Position numbers and translations under genes: made by a program. Below, one piece after another: positions 27,254 to 37,846 of a stretch of 64,000 nt of DNA. The stretch is from Telmatospirillum sp. J64-1 (GTDB taxonomy: Bacteria; Pseudomonadota; Alphaproteobacteria; Rhodospirillales; Magnetospirillaceae). The stretch lies in the NCBI RefSeq assembly GCF_006980715.1, contig NZ_SBHN01000016.1:1-64000 (forward strand). Reading direction: 5' to 3'. Numbering within the stretch: the stretch's first letter is position 1; every line of letters begins with the position of its first letter. The notes beneath the pieces are model-generated. The model worked only from the letters and a program-made list of their open reading frames with translations, had not been told where the DNA came from and did no database searches.

Positions 27254-27985
27254 CTACGCCTTGCGGCGGAAGCGCATGAAGGCGCAGGGCCGTCCGACGG
27301 CGACCGCCTTCCCTTCGTAGCGGGTGGGCGGCCAGTCATCGGGGCGGATGCGGCATTCTTCCAGGGCCTTGGCCGTCCACTCGAATTCCGGCCGCTTGGC
27401 CAGCTGTTCGAGCGTCCAGTCCACATAATTGGCGTCGTCGCTGGCCACACGCAACTCCCCGCCGACGCGAAGCAGGCGGGCGATCTGGTCGAGATTGTCC
27501 TGGTTGATGAAGCGGCGCTCGGCATGGCGCTTCTTCGGCCAGGGATCGGGGAACAGCACGAAGACCCGCGTCAGCGCGCCATCGGGCAGGGCCGGCATCA
27601 GCAGGCGGGCATCCTCGGGAAAGACCCGCACATTGTCCGGCGTCGGGTCCTTGGCCTCCAGATGCTTCATCAGGCTGGCGATGCCGTTGACGAAGACCTC
27701 GCAGCCGATGATGCCGACATCGGGATGACGCGCGGCCTGTTCGGCCAGATGCTCGCCGCCGCCGAATCCCACTTCCAGCCAGACCTCGCGGACCGGGGAA
27801 GGGAACAGGGAAGGCGGATCGAGACGCTCGTCCGGGCCCGGTTCAGGCAGGGTCAGGCGCGGCAGCATCTCTTCCAGGCGCCCCTGGGCCTGGACGCGCA
27901 GGCGCTTGCCGCGGCGGCGACCGTAAAAGCGGGGGGCGTCCTCGCGGACGCCCCCTTTGCCGTCTTCGAACTCGGGCTGACTCAT
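27254..27985 (-). CDS. trmB: tRNA (guanine-N7-)-methyltransferase
   Basis: The 243-residue SAM-dependent enzyme makes m7G46 in tRNA. It has a basic N-terminal segment (FYGRRRGKRLRVQAQGRL), the SAM-binding loop LEVGFGGGEHL, the catalytic region FPDPWPKKRHAERRFI and the C-terminal PPTRYEGKA motif. Its start overlaps the metK stop by one base, so it is co-transcribed with metK. Confidence 0.96.
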   Translation of the reverse strand: MSQPEFEDGKGGVREDAPRFYGRRRGKRLRVQAQGRLEEMLPRLTLPEPGPDERLDPPSLFPSPVREVWLEVGFGGGEHLAEQAARHPDVGIIGCEVFVNGIASLMKHLEAKDPTPDNVRVFPEDARLLMPALPDGALTRVFVLFPDPWPKKRHAERRFINQDNLDQIARLLRVGGELRVASDDANYVDWTLEQLAKRPEFEWTAKALEECRIRPDDWPPTRYEGKAVAVGRPCAFMRFRRKA

Positions 27986-29154
27986 CAGGCGAAAGCGCGC
28001 TTCAGTTCGTCCACCAGATCGTTCCGTTCCCAGGAGAAGCCGCCATCGGCTTCCGGGGCGCGGCCGAAATGGCCATAGGCGGCGGTCCGGGCATAGATCG
28101 GCCGGTTGAGGCCGAGATGGGTGCGGATGCCGCGCGGGGTCAGGTCCATCAGTTCACGCAGGACCTGGGACAGCTTGGCTTCGTCCACCTTGCCGGTGCC
28201 TTCGGTATTGATATAGACCGACAGCGGATGCGGCACGCCGATGGCATAGGAGAGCTGGATCAGGCACTTGTCGGCCAGTCCGGCGGCGACCACGTTCTTG
28301 GCGAGGTAGCGCGCGGCATAGGCGGCCGAGCGGTCCACCTTGGTCGGGTCCTTGCCCGAGAAGGCGCCGCCGCCATGGGGAGCCGCGCCGCCATAGGTGT
28401 CGACGATGATCTTGCGCCCGGTCAGGCCGCAATCGCCGTCGGGACCGCCGATGACGAAGCGTCCGGTCGGGTTGACGTAGAAATGCTCCTCGTCGCACAT
28501 CCAGCCCTCGGGCAGGACGTTGAGGACATGGGGGCGCACGATCTCGCGGATCTCTTCCTGGCTGGCGCCTTCGCTATGCTGGGTCGAGACGACCACCGAG
28601 GTGGCGCCGACCGGCTTGCCGTCGACATAGCGCAGGGTGACCTGGCTCTTGGCATCCGGGCCCAGCTTCGGCTCGGCGCCGGAATGGCGGGCTTCGGCCA
28701 GGGACTTCAGGATGGCATGGGCGTAATAGATCGGCGCCGGCATCAGATGCTCGGTCTCGTTGACCGCATAGCCGAACATGATGCCCTGGTCGCCCGCACC
28801 CTCGTCCTTGTTGCCGGCGGCATCGACGCCCACGGCGATATCGCTGGACTGGGCGTGGACATGCACCTCGACGGCGGCGTCCTTCCAGTGGAAGCCGACC
28901 TGCTCGTAGCCGATTTCCTTGACGGCGTGGCGGGCCACTTCTTCCAGGGTCTTGTCAGTGATGCTGTCGGGGCCGCGCACTTCACCCGCCAGCACGATGC
29001 GGTTGGTGGTGCACAGGGTCTCGACCGCGACGCGGGCTTCCGGCAGAGCGGTCAGATAGGTATCGACGATGGCGTCGGAAATACGGTCGCAGACCTTGTC
29101 CGGATGACCTTCGGACACGGATTCGCTGGTAAAAAGATAATCGAGCTTGGACAC
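27985..29154 (-). CDS. metK: S-adenosylmethionine synthetase
   Basis: The 389-residue enzyme makes SAM from methionine and ATP. Signatures include [24 protein letters not shown] at the N-terminus, [12 protein letters not shown] and the loop [19 protein letters not shown]. With ahcY elsewhere in the window it covers SAM synthesis and SAH removal. Confidence 0.98.
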   Translation of the reverse strand: MSKLDYLFTSESVSEGHPDKVCDRISDAIVDTYLTALPEARVAVETLCTTNRIVLAGEVRGPDSITDKTLEEVARHAVKEIGYEQVGFHWKDAAVEVHVHAQSSDIAVGVDAAGNKDEGAGDQGIMFGYAVNETEHLMPAPIYYAHAILKSLAEARHSGAEPKLGPDAKSQVTLRYVDGKPVGATSVVVSTQHSEGASQEEIREIVRPHVLNVLPEGWMCDEEHFYVNPTGRFVIGGPDGDCGLTGRKIIVDTYGGAAPHGGGAFSGKDPTKVDRSAAYAARYLAKNVVAAGLADKCLIQLSYAIGVPHPLSVYINTEGTGKVDEAKLSQVLRELMDLTPRGIRTHLGLNRPIYARTAAYGHFGRAPEADGGFSWERNDLVDELKRAFA

Positions 29155-29433
29155 AGCCGATCCCTCCGGGATAGGAGTTGTGCGGGACCAGGGCCATCGG
29201 ATGAAGTGCGATGCGCCCCACTTAGCCGTTTTTAACGTGGCGGCAAGCGGGAAAAATCCCCCACGGCCGGATTCTTCCGGCGCGCCAACTTGTGGCAGCC
29301 TCGAGTGACCGGCGTCAAGAGAAACTCGTCGAAAGATAGAGTGTCCGGGAAGAATTTGCCCGCCTACAGATGGGCCCCGCGGACGGCATCGGGATAAGAC
29401 CGATGGCGCGGGACCATCCGGAAGGCGGGATGC
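29155..29433. other. metK leader / intergenic region
   Basis: These 279 bases separate the XRE gene from metK. They contain the nested hairpin listed below. I looked for SAM-II and SAM/SAH riboswitch consensus elements and did not find a convincing match. Confidence 0.5.
29369..29418 (-). terminator. Nested hairpin after the XRE gene
   Basis: Three stacked stems pair GATGG/CCATC, CCCGCG/CGCGGG and CATCGG/CCGATG around the loop GATAAGA, 16 bases beyond the XRE stop. No T-run follows, so termination would need Rho, or the element is structural. Confidence 0.4.
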
Positions 29434-29949
29434 TTAGTCTTCCTTGTCCTTGTCGGCCATGCCGTCGCTGGCATTGGCCAGCGCCTTGGCCAGGTCGAAG
29501 ACGCGGCGGCGGACCTGAGGATCGGTGATGCGGTAATAGGCGCGCACCAGCTCCAGCGTCTCGCGCTTGGTCATGGGATCGGCCTCGAAGGGCTCGGGTT
29601 CCTCGGCGAGGCCGGAAATCAGGCGCGGGCTCTGCTGGGAGACTTCATCGGACATGTCGTCGAAGAAGAAGGAAACCGGCACATCCAGAACGCGAGAAAG
29701 GTCGAACAGGCGGGAAGCGCCGATGCGGTTGGCGCCCCGTTCGTATTTCTGCACCTGCTGGAAGGTCAGGCCGATGGCTTCGCCCAGCTTTTCCTGGCTC
29801 ATGCCAAGGAGAGTGCGTCGCAAACGCACGCGTGAACCGACATGGACGTCGATGGGATTGGGTTTTCCGGAAGGTGTCCGGCCACGGCTTCCCGAACGGC
29901 GGGTCACAGAGTCTTTTTCTTTCGGAGCGCGCGAAACAGGAACCATCAT
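29434..29949 (-). CDS. XRE-family transcriptional regulator
   Basis: Start placed at ATG 29947-29949 because the predicted promoter lies at 30000-30029. The 171-residue product has a basic N-terminal extension, a Cro/C1 HTH (VGSRVRLRRTLLGMSQEKL, GLTFQQVQKYERGANRIGAS), then a helical C-terminus with the acidic end DKDKED. It belongs to the alphaproteobacterial HTH group always found beside metK and lnt. Palindromes within its own promoter suggest autorepression. Confidence 0.85.
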   Translation of the reverse strand: MMVPVSRAPKEKDSVTRRSGSRGRTPSGKPNPIDVHVGSRVRLRRTLLGMSQEKLGEAIGLTFQQVQKYERGANRIGASRLFDLSRVLDVPVSFFFDDMSDEVSQQSPRLISGLAEEPEPFEADPMTKRETLELVRAYYRITDPQVRRRVFDLAKALANASDGMADKDKED

Positions 29950-29970
29950 ACATCCACGGAAATAGCGTTC

Positions 29971-30029
29971 TGGTATGAAAGCCATACCACAGGTTCGCGA
30001 AGTTAGGCATACGTTAGTATGCAAGTCAA
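29971..30029 (-). promoter_or_regulatory. Promoter of the XRE gene with two operator palindromes
   Basis: The -35 box TTGACT (30024-30029) and -10-like TAACTT (30000-30005) are 18 bases apart. GCATAC-GTTA-GTATGC (30007-30022) fills the spacer, and TGGTATG-N5-CATACCA (29971-29989) lies just downstream of the predicted start. A third half-site GCATAC is at 30069-30074. Repressor binding in the spacer would block RNA polymerase. Confidence 0.65.
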
Positions 30030-30080
30030 CCCGGGGAGGTCGGCGGAAAGGCCAAGCTTCCTGGTGTTGCATACACTTGT

Positions 30081-31637
30081 TCACCCCCTTCGGATCATTC
30101 TCCCCGTAACAATTGCAGCGAGTGCTGCAACTCCGATCAAGACGAGAGGAATTGTGTTTCCGTATCTACCGTAAAGAGTGGCGTGCCCCAATGATCCCGG
30201 CAAAGGGGAATCAATCACGCCGCGAGTGCCCAGTTCGAGCTCGGCGACGCTGCGCCCCCAGGGATCGATGACGGCGGAGATGCCGGTATTGGCGGCACGC
30301 ACCAGCGGAAGACCCTCCTCGACGGCCCGCATGCGGGCGCTGGCGAGATGCTGATAGGGGCCCGAGCTGATGCCGAACCAGCCGTCATTGGTGATGTTGA
30401 GCATCCATTCCGGCCGTTCCCCCTCGCCGATCACGGCGCCGGGGAAGATGACCTCGTAGCAGATCAGCGGGCTGACCGGCGGCAGGCCGGGGAAGGTCAG
30501 GGATTGCGGCCCCGGCCCGGCGGAGAAGTCGGTGCTGCCATGGGTGAGTTTCTCGAAGGGCAGCAGGCCGCGCAGGGGCATGTATTCGCCGAAGGGCACG
30601 AGATGGGCCTTGTCGTAGACGCCGATCACCTGCCCCTGGTCGTTCACCGCCTTCAGGCTGTTCCAGACCTGGAAGGGTTCGATGCCCTGCGGCGTGGCGC
30701 GCGGCGCGCCGGTCAGCACCAGGCCGCCGGGTGGTGCGGCCAGGGCGACGTCGCGGCTGCGCATCGGGTCGAGATCGAGGAAGTAGGCCGCCGCCGTCTC
30801 GGGCCAGATCACATGGGTCGGCGGGATGTCCGCCGGTTCCTGGCTGAGGGCGACATGCTGGGCGAGATGGGCCATGCGCAGGTCGTCGCGCCATTTGTGA
30901 TTCTGGGCGATATTGGCCTGGACTAGGCGCAGATGCACGCCCTCGACCATCCGCACCGGCCCTTCCGGCAGGCGTGCGGCGCCGCCGACCCACAGCCCGG
31001 CCAGCAGTGCGGCCCCGGCGGCGACCGAAGCGATGCGGCGGACAGCGGAGCCTTCGCCGCCCAGCAGGGCGGGCAGGGAGGCGACGAGGACGGTCACGAA
31101 GCTCAGGCCATAGACGCCGGTGAAGGCCGCCAGCTGCAGCATTTCCGGCCAGGGCGCCCAGACATTGCCCATGAGATTCCAGGGAAAGCCGGTCAACACC
31201 CAGCTGCGCAGCCATTCCATGAAGGTCCAGGCCGCCGCGAACATGAGGACCCGCGCCCCGCCGCGCACGCCGCTCAGGCGTGTGGCCAGGGTGGTCAGGC
31301 CGATGAACAGCCCCATTCCCGCCCCCAGCCCGCCCACGGCAAAGGGCACCAGCCAGCCCCAGCGTTCGGGTTCGGTCAGCAGGGCATGGGAGACCCAATA
31401 GAGGCCTGCCGAGAAATGCCCGAAGCCGAACCACCAGCCGATGCCGAAGGCGCCCCACCGTCCGCGCGCGCCGTCCAGCAGCCAGATCAAGGCCGGAAAG
31501 GCGATCAGCAGCACCGGCAGGATATGCAGGGGCGGCAGGGCAAGCGCCGTCGATGCGCCCAGCAGGACAGCGAGGAACCGGCGCCGCCACCCTTGCAGGG
31601 CGGCGGTGCGGCAGGCCAGGGAGGGGAGAGAGGTCAC
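30081..31637 (-). CDS. lnt: Apolipoprotein N-acyltransferase
   Basis: The inner-membrane enzyme adds the third acyl chain to lipoproteins. I start it at GTG 31635-31637, five bases after the corC stop; the longer frame runs into corC. In the 518 residues, about six membrane helices precede a nitrilase domain with the catalytic Glu (WPETAAAYF), Lys (YDKAHLVPFGEYMPL) and Cys (PLICYEVIFP), and a last C-terminal helix. Confidence 0.94.
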   Translation of the reverse strand: MTSLPSLACRTAALQGWRRRFLAVLLGASTALALPPLHILPVLLIAFPALIWLLDGARGRWGAFGIGWWFGFGHFSAGLYWVSHALLTEPERWGWLVPFAVGGLGAGMGLFIGLTTLATRLSGVRGGARVLMFAAAWTFMEWLRSWVLTGFPWNLMGNVWAPWPEMLQLAAFTGVYGLSFVTVLVASLPALLGGEGSAVRRIASVAAGAALLAGLWVGGAARLPEGPVRMVEGVHLRLVQANIAQNHKWRDDLRMAHLAQHVALSQEPADIPPTHVIWPETAAAYFLDLDPMRSRDVALAAPPGGLVLTGAPRATPQGIEPFQVWNSLKAVNDQGQVIGVYDKAHLVPFGEYMPLRGLLPFEKLTHGSTDFSAGPGPQSLTFPGLPPVSPLICYEVIFPGAVIGEGERPEWMLNITNDGWFGISSGPYQHLASARMRAVEEGLPLVRAANTGISAVIDPWGRSVAELELGTRGVIDSPLPGSLGHATLYGRYGNTIPLVLIGVAALAAIVTGRMIRRG

Positions 31638-31641
31638 GGGC

Positions 31642-32550
31642 TTAAGCGGTCTCTTCCTGTTGCGGCTGAGGCAGGTTGCGGACCCGCAGGCGCTTGATGC
31701 GGCGCGGATCGGCATCTACCACCTCGAATTCCAGTCCCGAAGAATGCGGGATCAATTCGCCGCGCGCCGGTACACGTCCGGCCAGGGCAAAGACCAGCCC
31801 GCCCAGCGTGTCCACGTCTTCGACCTCTTCCTCGGGGAAGAGGCGACCGACCCGCTCCTCGAATTCCTCGATGGGGGTGCGGGCATCGGCTTCGATCACG
31901 CCATCGGCGCGGATGCGCAGTTCCGGCTCTTCTTCGCCGTCGTGTTCGTCCTCGATCTCGCCGACGATCTGCTCGACCAGATCCTCGATGGAGACCAGGC
32001 CGTCGATGCCGCCGTATTCGTCCACGACCAGAGCCAGATGGGTACGCTTGAGGCGCATTTCCACCAGCAAGTCCATCACGCGCATCGAGGGGGAGACGAA
32101 CAGCACCTTGCGCAGGATGCGGGACAGGACGAAAGGCTTCTCGGAATGGACCAGCGCCAGCACGTCCTTGATGTGGACCATGCCGATGGCGTCGTCGAGC
32201 GTGCCGCGATAGACCGGCAGACGGGAATGGCCCGCCGTGGCGAAGGTGGCGACCAGATCGTCGAAGGGGGTCTTCAGTTCGACCGCGACGATGTCGGCGC
32301 GGGGCACCATGACATCGGAAACATTCAGGTCGCGCAGATGCAGGATGTTGCCCAGCAACAGGCGTTCCTGCTCGTCGATCGGGATTTCCGCCTCGGCCCG
32401 TTCCTCGATCAGTTCCTCGAGTGTATCCCGGACGGTATCCCCATTCCGGCCGCGGCGCAACGAGCGCAGCCAACCGCGAAAGCTTTCCACAAGGGATGGA
32501 TCATCGGCCCCGTTTTCACGGGGCGATCTACTACATGATATGTCGCTCAT
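31642..32550 (-). CDS. corC: CorC/HlyC-family CBS-domain protein
   Basis: The 302-residue cytosolic protein has two CBS motifs ([31 protein letters not shown] and [20 protein letters not shown]) followed by a CorC_HlyC transporter-associated domain ([19 protein letters not shown]). Such proteins lie in ybeY-corC-lnt runs across proteobacteria; a Mg2+/Co2+ efflux link is family knowledge. It overlaps ybeY by four bases. Confidence 0.92.
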   Translation of the reverse strand: MSDISCSRSPRENGADDPSLVESFRGWLRSLRRGRNGDTVRDTLEELIEERAEAEIPIDEQERLLLGNILHLRDLNVSDVMVPRADIVAVELKTPFDDLVATFATAGHSRLPVYRGTLDDAIGMVHIKDVLALVHSEKPFVLSRILRKVLFVSPSMRVMDLLVEMRLKRTHLALVVDEYGGIDGLVSIEDLVEQIVGEIEDEHDGEEEPELRIRADGVIEADARTPIEEFEERVGRLFPEEEVEDVDTLGGLVFALAGRVPARGELIPHSSGLEFEVVDADPRRIKRLRVRNLPQPQQEETA

Positions 32551-33128
32551 TCCTTTACACCATGCTCCTTTGCCGGCTGCTGGTAAGGGTCGGGCACGCC
32601 GAGGGCCGCGAGGATCGCGGTCTCCATGCCCTCCATCTCCTCGGCTTCGCTCTCGTCCTCGTGGTCGAAGCCCAGGAGATGAAGGAGCCCATGCACCAGA
32701 AGGTGGGTCAGGTGATGGGTAAAGGTCTTGCCTTCCTCGGCCGCTTCGGCGGCCGTGGTCTGGTAGGCGATGACGATGTCGCCCAGGAGGATCGGCCCGT
32801 CTTCGGGCAGAGGGGCGTCTTCGTCGTCGAGGGAAGCGAAGGACAGCACATTGGTCGGCTTGTCCTTGCCACGATAATCGCGGTTCAGGATGCGGACGGT
32901 CTCGTCATCGGTCAGCACGACGCTGACCTCGATGCGGTTGAGATCGGGCACCTCTTCCCAGAAGGTGATGCCCGCGCCCAGGGCCGCCGCGCAGACCTGG
33001 CGCGCCAGGTCTTCCACATCGGTCAGAGTGGTCGTCCACAGGTCGCACTCGACCGAGACGACGATGGACGGCCCGTTGCCGTTCCCGCCAGGATCCTCGG
33101 GGCGGCCGCCACTCTGGTCGTCAGGCAT
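32547..33128 (-). CDS. ybeY: Endoribonuclease YbeY
   Basis: The 193-residue metalloprotein has the zinc-binding signature HLLVHGLLHLLGFDHEDE and PTNVLSFA. It matures the 16S rRNA 3' end and takes part in ribosome quality control. It overlaps phoH by eight bases and corC by four, showing tight translational coupling. Confidence 0.96.
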   Translation of the reverse strand: MPDDQSGGRPEDPGGNGNGPSIVVSVECDLWTTTLTDVEDLARQVCAAALGAGITFWEEVPDLNRIEVSVVLTDDETVRILNRDYRGKDKPTNVLSFASLDDEDAPLPEDGPILLGDIVIAYQTTAAEAAEEGKTFTHHLTHLLVHGLLHLLGFDHEDESEAEEMEGMETAILAALGVPDPYQQPAKEHGVKE

Positions 33129-34103
33129 TGCCGTCTCCGGTGGTGGACTTGCGGGCCTTCATCTGGCGTTCGCGTTCGTCATAGGCCTTGACGATGCGGG
33201 TCACCAGGCCGTGGCGCACCACGTCCTTGGCGCCGAACTGCACGAAGCCGACGCCGTCCATGCCGTTCAGGGTGTCGAGGGCATCGCGCAGGCCGGATTT
33301 CATGCCGGCGGGCAGGTCGACCTGGCTGAGGTCGCCGGTCACCACCATGCGCGAATTCTCGCCCAATCGGGTCAGGAACATCTTCATCTGCACCGGCGTG
33401 GTGTTCTGCGCTTCATCCAGGATGACGAAGGAATTGGCGAGCGTCCGGCCACGCATGAAGGCCAGGGGGGCGACCTCGATCTCGCCCGAGGCCAGCTTCT
33501 TCGCCACCGTGTCGCCGGGCATCATATCGTAAAGGGCGTCATAGAGGGGACGCAAATAAGGGTCCACCTTCTCGCGCAGGTCGCCGGGCAGGAAGCCCAG
33601 GCGCTCGCCCGCCTCGACCGCCGGGCGGGACAGGATCAGGCGGTCCACCTGGCCCTGGAGCATCATGGAAACGGCCTTGGCCACCGCCAGATAGGTCTTG
33701 CCGGTGCCGGCCGGGCCCAGGCCGAAGACCAGTTCGGCCTCGTTCATCGCCTGCATGTAGGTGGCCTGGGTCGGCGAACGCGGCGAGATATGGCGCTTGC
33801 GGGTGCGGATGGTCAGGTCGGAGGACGGCCCGCCCATGCCGCCCATCCGCAGGGCGGCATCCACGTCGGCGGTCACGACATCCTGTCCCCGGCGCAACTG
33901 ACCATAGAGATTGTCAAGCACGGCCGCGGCCTCCTCGACCTGCTCGACCGGCCCGTTGATGGTCACTTCATTGCCGCGCGATTGCAGGGAAACCCCCAAT
34001 TGCCGTTCGATCCGCTCGAGATGGGAATTATGCGGGCCGAACAGTGCTTGCAAAAGTGAATTGTCGTCGAACGCACGCGTCACCGAAGCCGGAGCGGGAT
34101 CGT

Positions 34104-34107
<4 letters not shown>
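33121..34107 (-). CDS. phoH: PhoH-like ATPase
   Basis: The 328-residue protein has an N-terminal KH-like segment and a RecA-type ATPase with Walker [15 protein letters not shown] and Walker [12 protein letters not shown]. PhoH-like proteins with YbeY are linked to RNA metabolism. It overlaps miaB by four bases (ATGA). Confidence 0.94.
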
Positions 34108-35486
<1,379 letters not shown>

Positions 35487-35575
35487 GTTCTTTGCTACAG
35501 CCCGCTTCGCTGCTCTTGCTGGGGAATGGACAGACCTCTCGCCAAGAAACGAGACAGCGAGCCCACCATCTCTGA

Positions 35576-35603
35576 AACCTAGCATCCGACCGCCAGGAGT
35601 CAA
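35576..35603 (-). promoter_or_regulatory. Possible promoter for the miaB-phoH-ybeY-corC-lnt run
   Basis: TTGACT (35598-35603) and TAGGTT (35576-35581) with a 16-base spacer lie just past the olsA stop. If used, transcription begins downstream of the ATG at 35585. Confidence 0.45.
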
Positions 35604-35612
35604 GATTCCGGA

Positions 35613-36419
35613 TCAGCGCGCGGGGGTGTCTCCCTCTTCCGGCCAGCGTCCGGTATTGGCGGCCAGCAGCCCCGCCTTCACCGTCTCGTAGCAGTGGCGG
35701 GCGAGCGCCCGGCGGTCGGGGAAGGAGTCCAGGCCGACGGGGGTGTGGAGGATGATGTCGACCCGCAGCCGCCCGAGGCCGAGCAGGTGCCAGATATGGG
35801 GCGCCAATTCCATGTCGCCATACCAAGCGAAATAGGGCCGCCAGGCATAGCCGATGGGAATGCCGTTGAGGCGGGTATAGGCGATGGTCACCGGCTGCAC
35901 CGGCAGGGCGCGGTCGTTGGGCCGGTATTCGGCCACCGAGAACAGGGCGCTCTTGAAGGGCAGGACGCGGTTGCCGTCATGGCTGGTGGCTTCGGGAAAC
36001 AGGATCAGGCTGTCCCCGGCCTGCAGCCTGTTCAGGATCTCGTTGCGATGGGTCTTGCTGTCCTGGCGGCGGCGGTTGATGAAGACCGTGCGTCCCAGCC
36101 GCGACAGCCAGCCGATCACCGGCCAGGTGCCGACCTCCGCCTTCGAGACGAAGGAGGCCGGCAGCACGGAGCCCAGGATCGGGATGTCCATGTAGGAGAT
36201 ATGGTTCGAGACGTAGAGAAGGGGATGGTCCTTGGACAGCTTGCCGTGGATCACGATCTTGATGCCCATCAGCCATACCGCGACCCGCCAGAAGAAGCAC
36301 TGCATGTCGCGGGCGCAGGGACGGCAGACGAGCAGCGCGAGCGAAAAGGGCAGAAGATAGAGCAGCGTCCAGAGCAGGAAGAGGACGAGCCGGAAGGCGG
36401 CCAGGCTGCGCGAGACCAT
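35613..36419 (-). CDS. olsA: PlsC-family acyltransferase, probably OlsA (lyso-ornithine lipid O-acyltransferase)
   Basis: The 268-residue membrane protein starts at ATG 36417-36419, five bases after the olsB stop. It has an N-terminal hydrophobic segment (about 8-30), the acyltransferase box NHISYMD (NHxxxxD) and FPEATSHDG. PlsC acylates lysophosphatidate; OlsA is the PlsC-like enzyme that acylates lyso-ornithine lipid. Immediate pairing with olsB makes OlsA the better reading, although a dual PlsC function is possible. Confidence 0.8.
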   Translation of the reverse strand: MVSRSLAAFRLVLFLLWTLLYLLPFSLALLVCRPCARDMQCFFWRVAVWLMGIKIVIHGKLSKDHPLLYVSNHISYMDIPILGSVLPASFVSKAEVGTWPVIGWLSRLGRTVFINRRRQDSKTHRNEILNRLQAGDSLILFPEATSHDGNRVLPFKSALFSVAEYRPNDRALPVQPVTIAYTRLNGIPIGYAWRPYFAWYGDMELAPHIWHLLGLGRLRVDIILHTPVGLDSFPDRRALARHCYETVKAGLLAANTGRWPEEGDTPAR

Positions 36420-36424
36420 GACCG

Positions 36425-37246
36425 TCAGAAATCTTGCGCGGCTTGGGGATCGCGGGCGGTGCGCTCGTAATGCTTCTGGTATTTGTCCGTCACCAGATCG
36501 GTCTTGACGATGACGCAGACATCGATGGTGTTGAACTGGCGGTCGATCACCGCGCCATCCCCGATGAAGCCGCCCAGGCGCAGATAGCCCTTCACCAGCG
36601 GCGGCAGCGCCACCAGGGCGCGCTTGGGGTCCACCTCCTCGGGCGGCAGCAGGGCCATGTCGGTATACAGGCCGGGCAGGGCCGCCGGGCGGAAATCCTC
36701 GGGTGCCAGATGATGGTAGCGCAGGTAGGAAAGCGGCAGGGCCAGGGCCTGCGGATCGGTGCCGGGCAGGCTGGCGCAGCCGAACATGAGGTCGATCTTG
36801 TGCTGGTTGACATAGGCCGCGATGCCGCGCCACAGCATCTGCATGGTCAGCTTGGTGCGATAGGCGCGATGGACGCAGGACCGGCCCAGTTCCAGCAGCC
36901 GGCCTTCCTGGCGCAGGATGCGGGTGATGTCGAATTCGCTGGCCGTGTAGAAACGGCCGAAGCATTCGGCCTGGCTGCGCTGCATCAGGCGATAGGTGCC
37001 GACCACCCCTTCGGCACCGCGCCCCATGCTGGTGTCGATGACCAGAAGATGATCGCACAGCAAATCGAATTCGTCGAAATCGCGGCCCAAGGCGGCCATT
37101 TCCGGGGTGGGGTGGGCGCCCATTTCGTCATAGAAGACGGAATAGCGAAGAGTCTGCGCGGCCTCGATTTCACTGCGATCGGCAGCCAACCGCACTTCAA
37201 GATCGCCCGAGCGCAGCACGGACGTCATCGGTACTCCAACACTCAT
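36425..37246 (-). CDS. olsB: L-ornithine N-acyltransferase
   Basis: The 273-residue GNAT-type enzyme uses acyl-ACP to make lyso-ornithine lipid, the first step of phosphorus-free ornithine lipid synthesis. Family features include LRYSVFYDEMGA, FDEFDLLCDHLLVID, VGTYRL and GRSCVHRAYR; the C-terminal GYLRLGGFIGDGAVID segment is typical of OlsB. Ornithine lipids commonly replace phospholipids under phosphate limitation. No Pho-box was identified here. Confidence 0.88.
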   Translation of the reverse strand: MSVGVPMTSVLRSGDLEVRLAADRSEIEAAQTLRYSVFYDEMGAHPTPEMAALGRDFDEFDLLCDHLLVIDTSMGRGAEGVVGTYRLMQRSQAECFGRFYTASEFDITRILRQEGRLLELGRSCVHRAYRTKLTMQMLWRGIAAYVNQHKIDLMFGCASLPGTDPQALALPLSYLRYHHLAPEDFRPAALPGLYTDMALLPPEEVDPKRALVALPPLVKGYLRLGGFIGDGAVIDRQFNTIDVCVIVKTDLVTDKYQKHYERTARDPQAAQDF

Positions 37247-37284
37247 CGCGCCACCGTCCTCACCATCACCGGCGGAATAACCAC

Positions 37285-37716
37285 TCAGTTTGTCTCGGAT
37301 TCGTCCTCGGATTTCAAGGGCGTCCCGTAAAGCTCCAGCCGATGACCGATCAGGCGGTACCCCAGGCGGCGGGCGATTTCCCGCTGCAGGTTCTCGATCT
37401 CTTCGTTGTGAAACTCGATCACCTTGCCGCTTTGCGTGTCGATCAGGTGATCGTGATGCTCTTCGGGCATTTCCTCATAGCGCGCGCGACCATCGCCGAA
37501 ATCATGGCGTTCCAGGATGTCGGCCTCCTCGAACAGCCGCACGGTGCGATAGACCGTGGCGATGCTGATGCCGGAGTCGATTTCCGTTGCGCGGCGATAG
37601 ACCTCTTCGACATCGGGATGATCGGTGGCATCGGACAGCACGCGGGCGATCACCCGGCGCTGTTCGGTCATCTTCATCCCTTTTTCGATGCAGCGTTGCT
37701 CGATACGGGAAATCAT
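37285..37716 (-). CDS. fur: Fur-family metalloregulator (Fur/Mur)
   Basis: The ATG 37714-37716 start gives 143 residues. The DNA-binding part (MTEQRRVIARVL, GISIATVYRTVRLFEEADIL) and metal site HHDHLID are clear. The CxxC structural zinc pair of E. coli Fur is replaced (HLIDTQSGKVIEF), as often seen in alphaproteobacterial Fur/Mur. It therefore may respond to manganese as well as iron. It is the second iron-type regulator of the window beside irr. Confidence 0.9.
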   Translation of the reverse strand: MISRIEQRCIEKGMKMTEQRRVIARVLSDATDHPDVEEVYRRATEIDSGISIATVYRTVRLFEEADILERHDFGDGRARYEEMPEEHHDHLIDTQSGKVIEFHNEEIENLQREIARRLGYRLIGHRLELYGTPLKSEDESETN

Positions 37717-37797
37717 GGGTTCTCTTGGGCGTTTTTGACACAATGTGATGCTTGGCCCGGCCTCATTACCGGGCGGCGCAGGCCAAGTATAGACGAA

Positions 37798-37829
37798 AAG
37801 GCGCCCAAGCACAGTGCTTGTGGCGCCTT
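37798..37829 (-). terminator. Terminator between mucR and fur
   Basis: AAGGCGCC at 37798-37805 pairs with GGCGCCTT at 37822-37829, with a further AAGCAC/GTGCTT stem inside. On the minus strand TTTTCG follows. It ends mucR 18 bases after its stop; a TATACT (37786-37791) just downstream may be the fur -10 box. Confidence 0.75.
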
Positions 37830-37846
37830 CAGTCTTTTTCTCCAGC

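Noticed and set aside
29155-29433. SAM riboswitch upstream of metK
   Set aside because: I compared the minus-strand leader with SAM-II and SAM/SAH consensus segments from memory and found no matching core. A covariance-model search would settle it.
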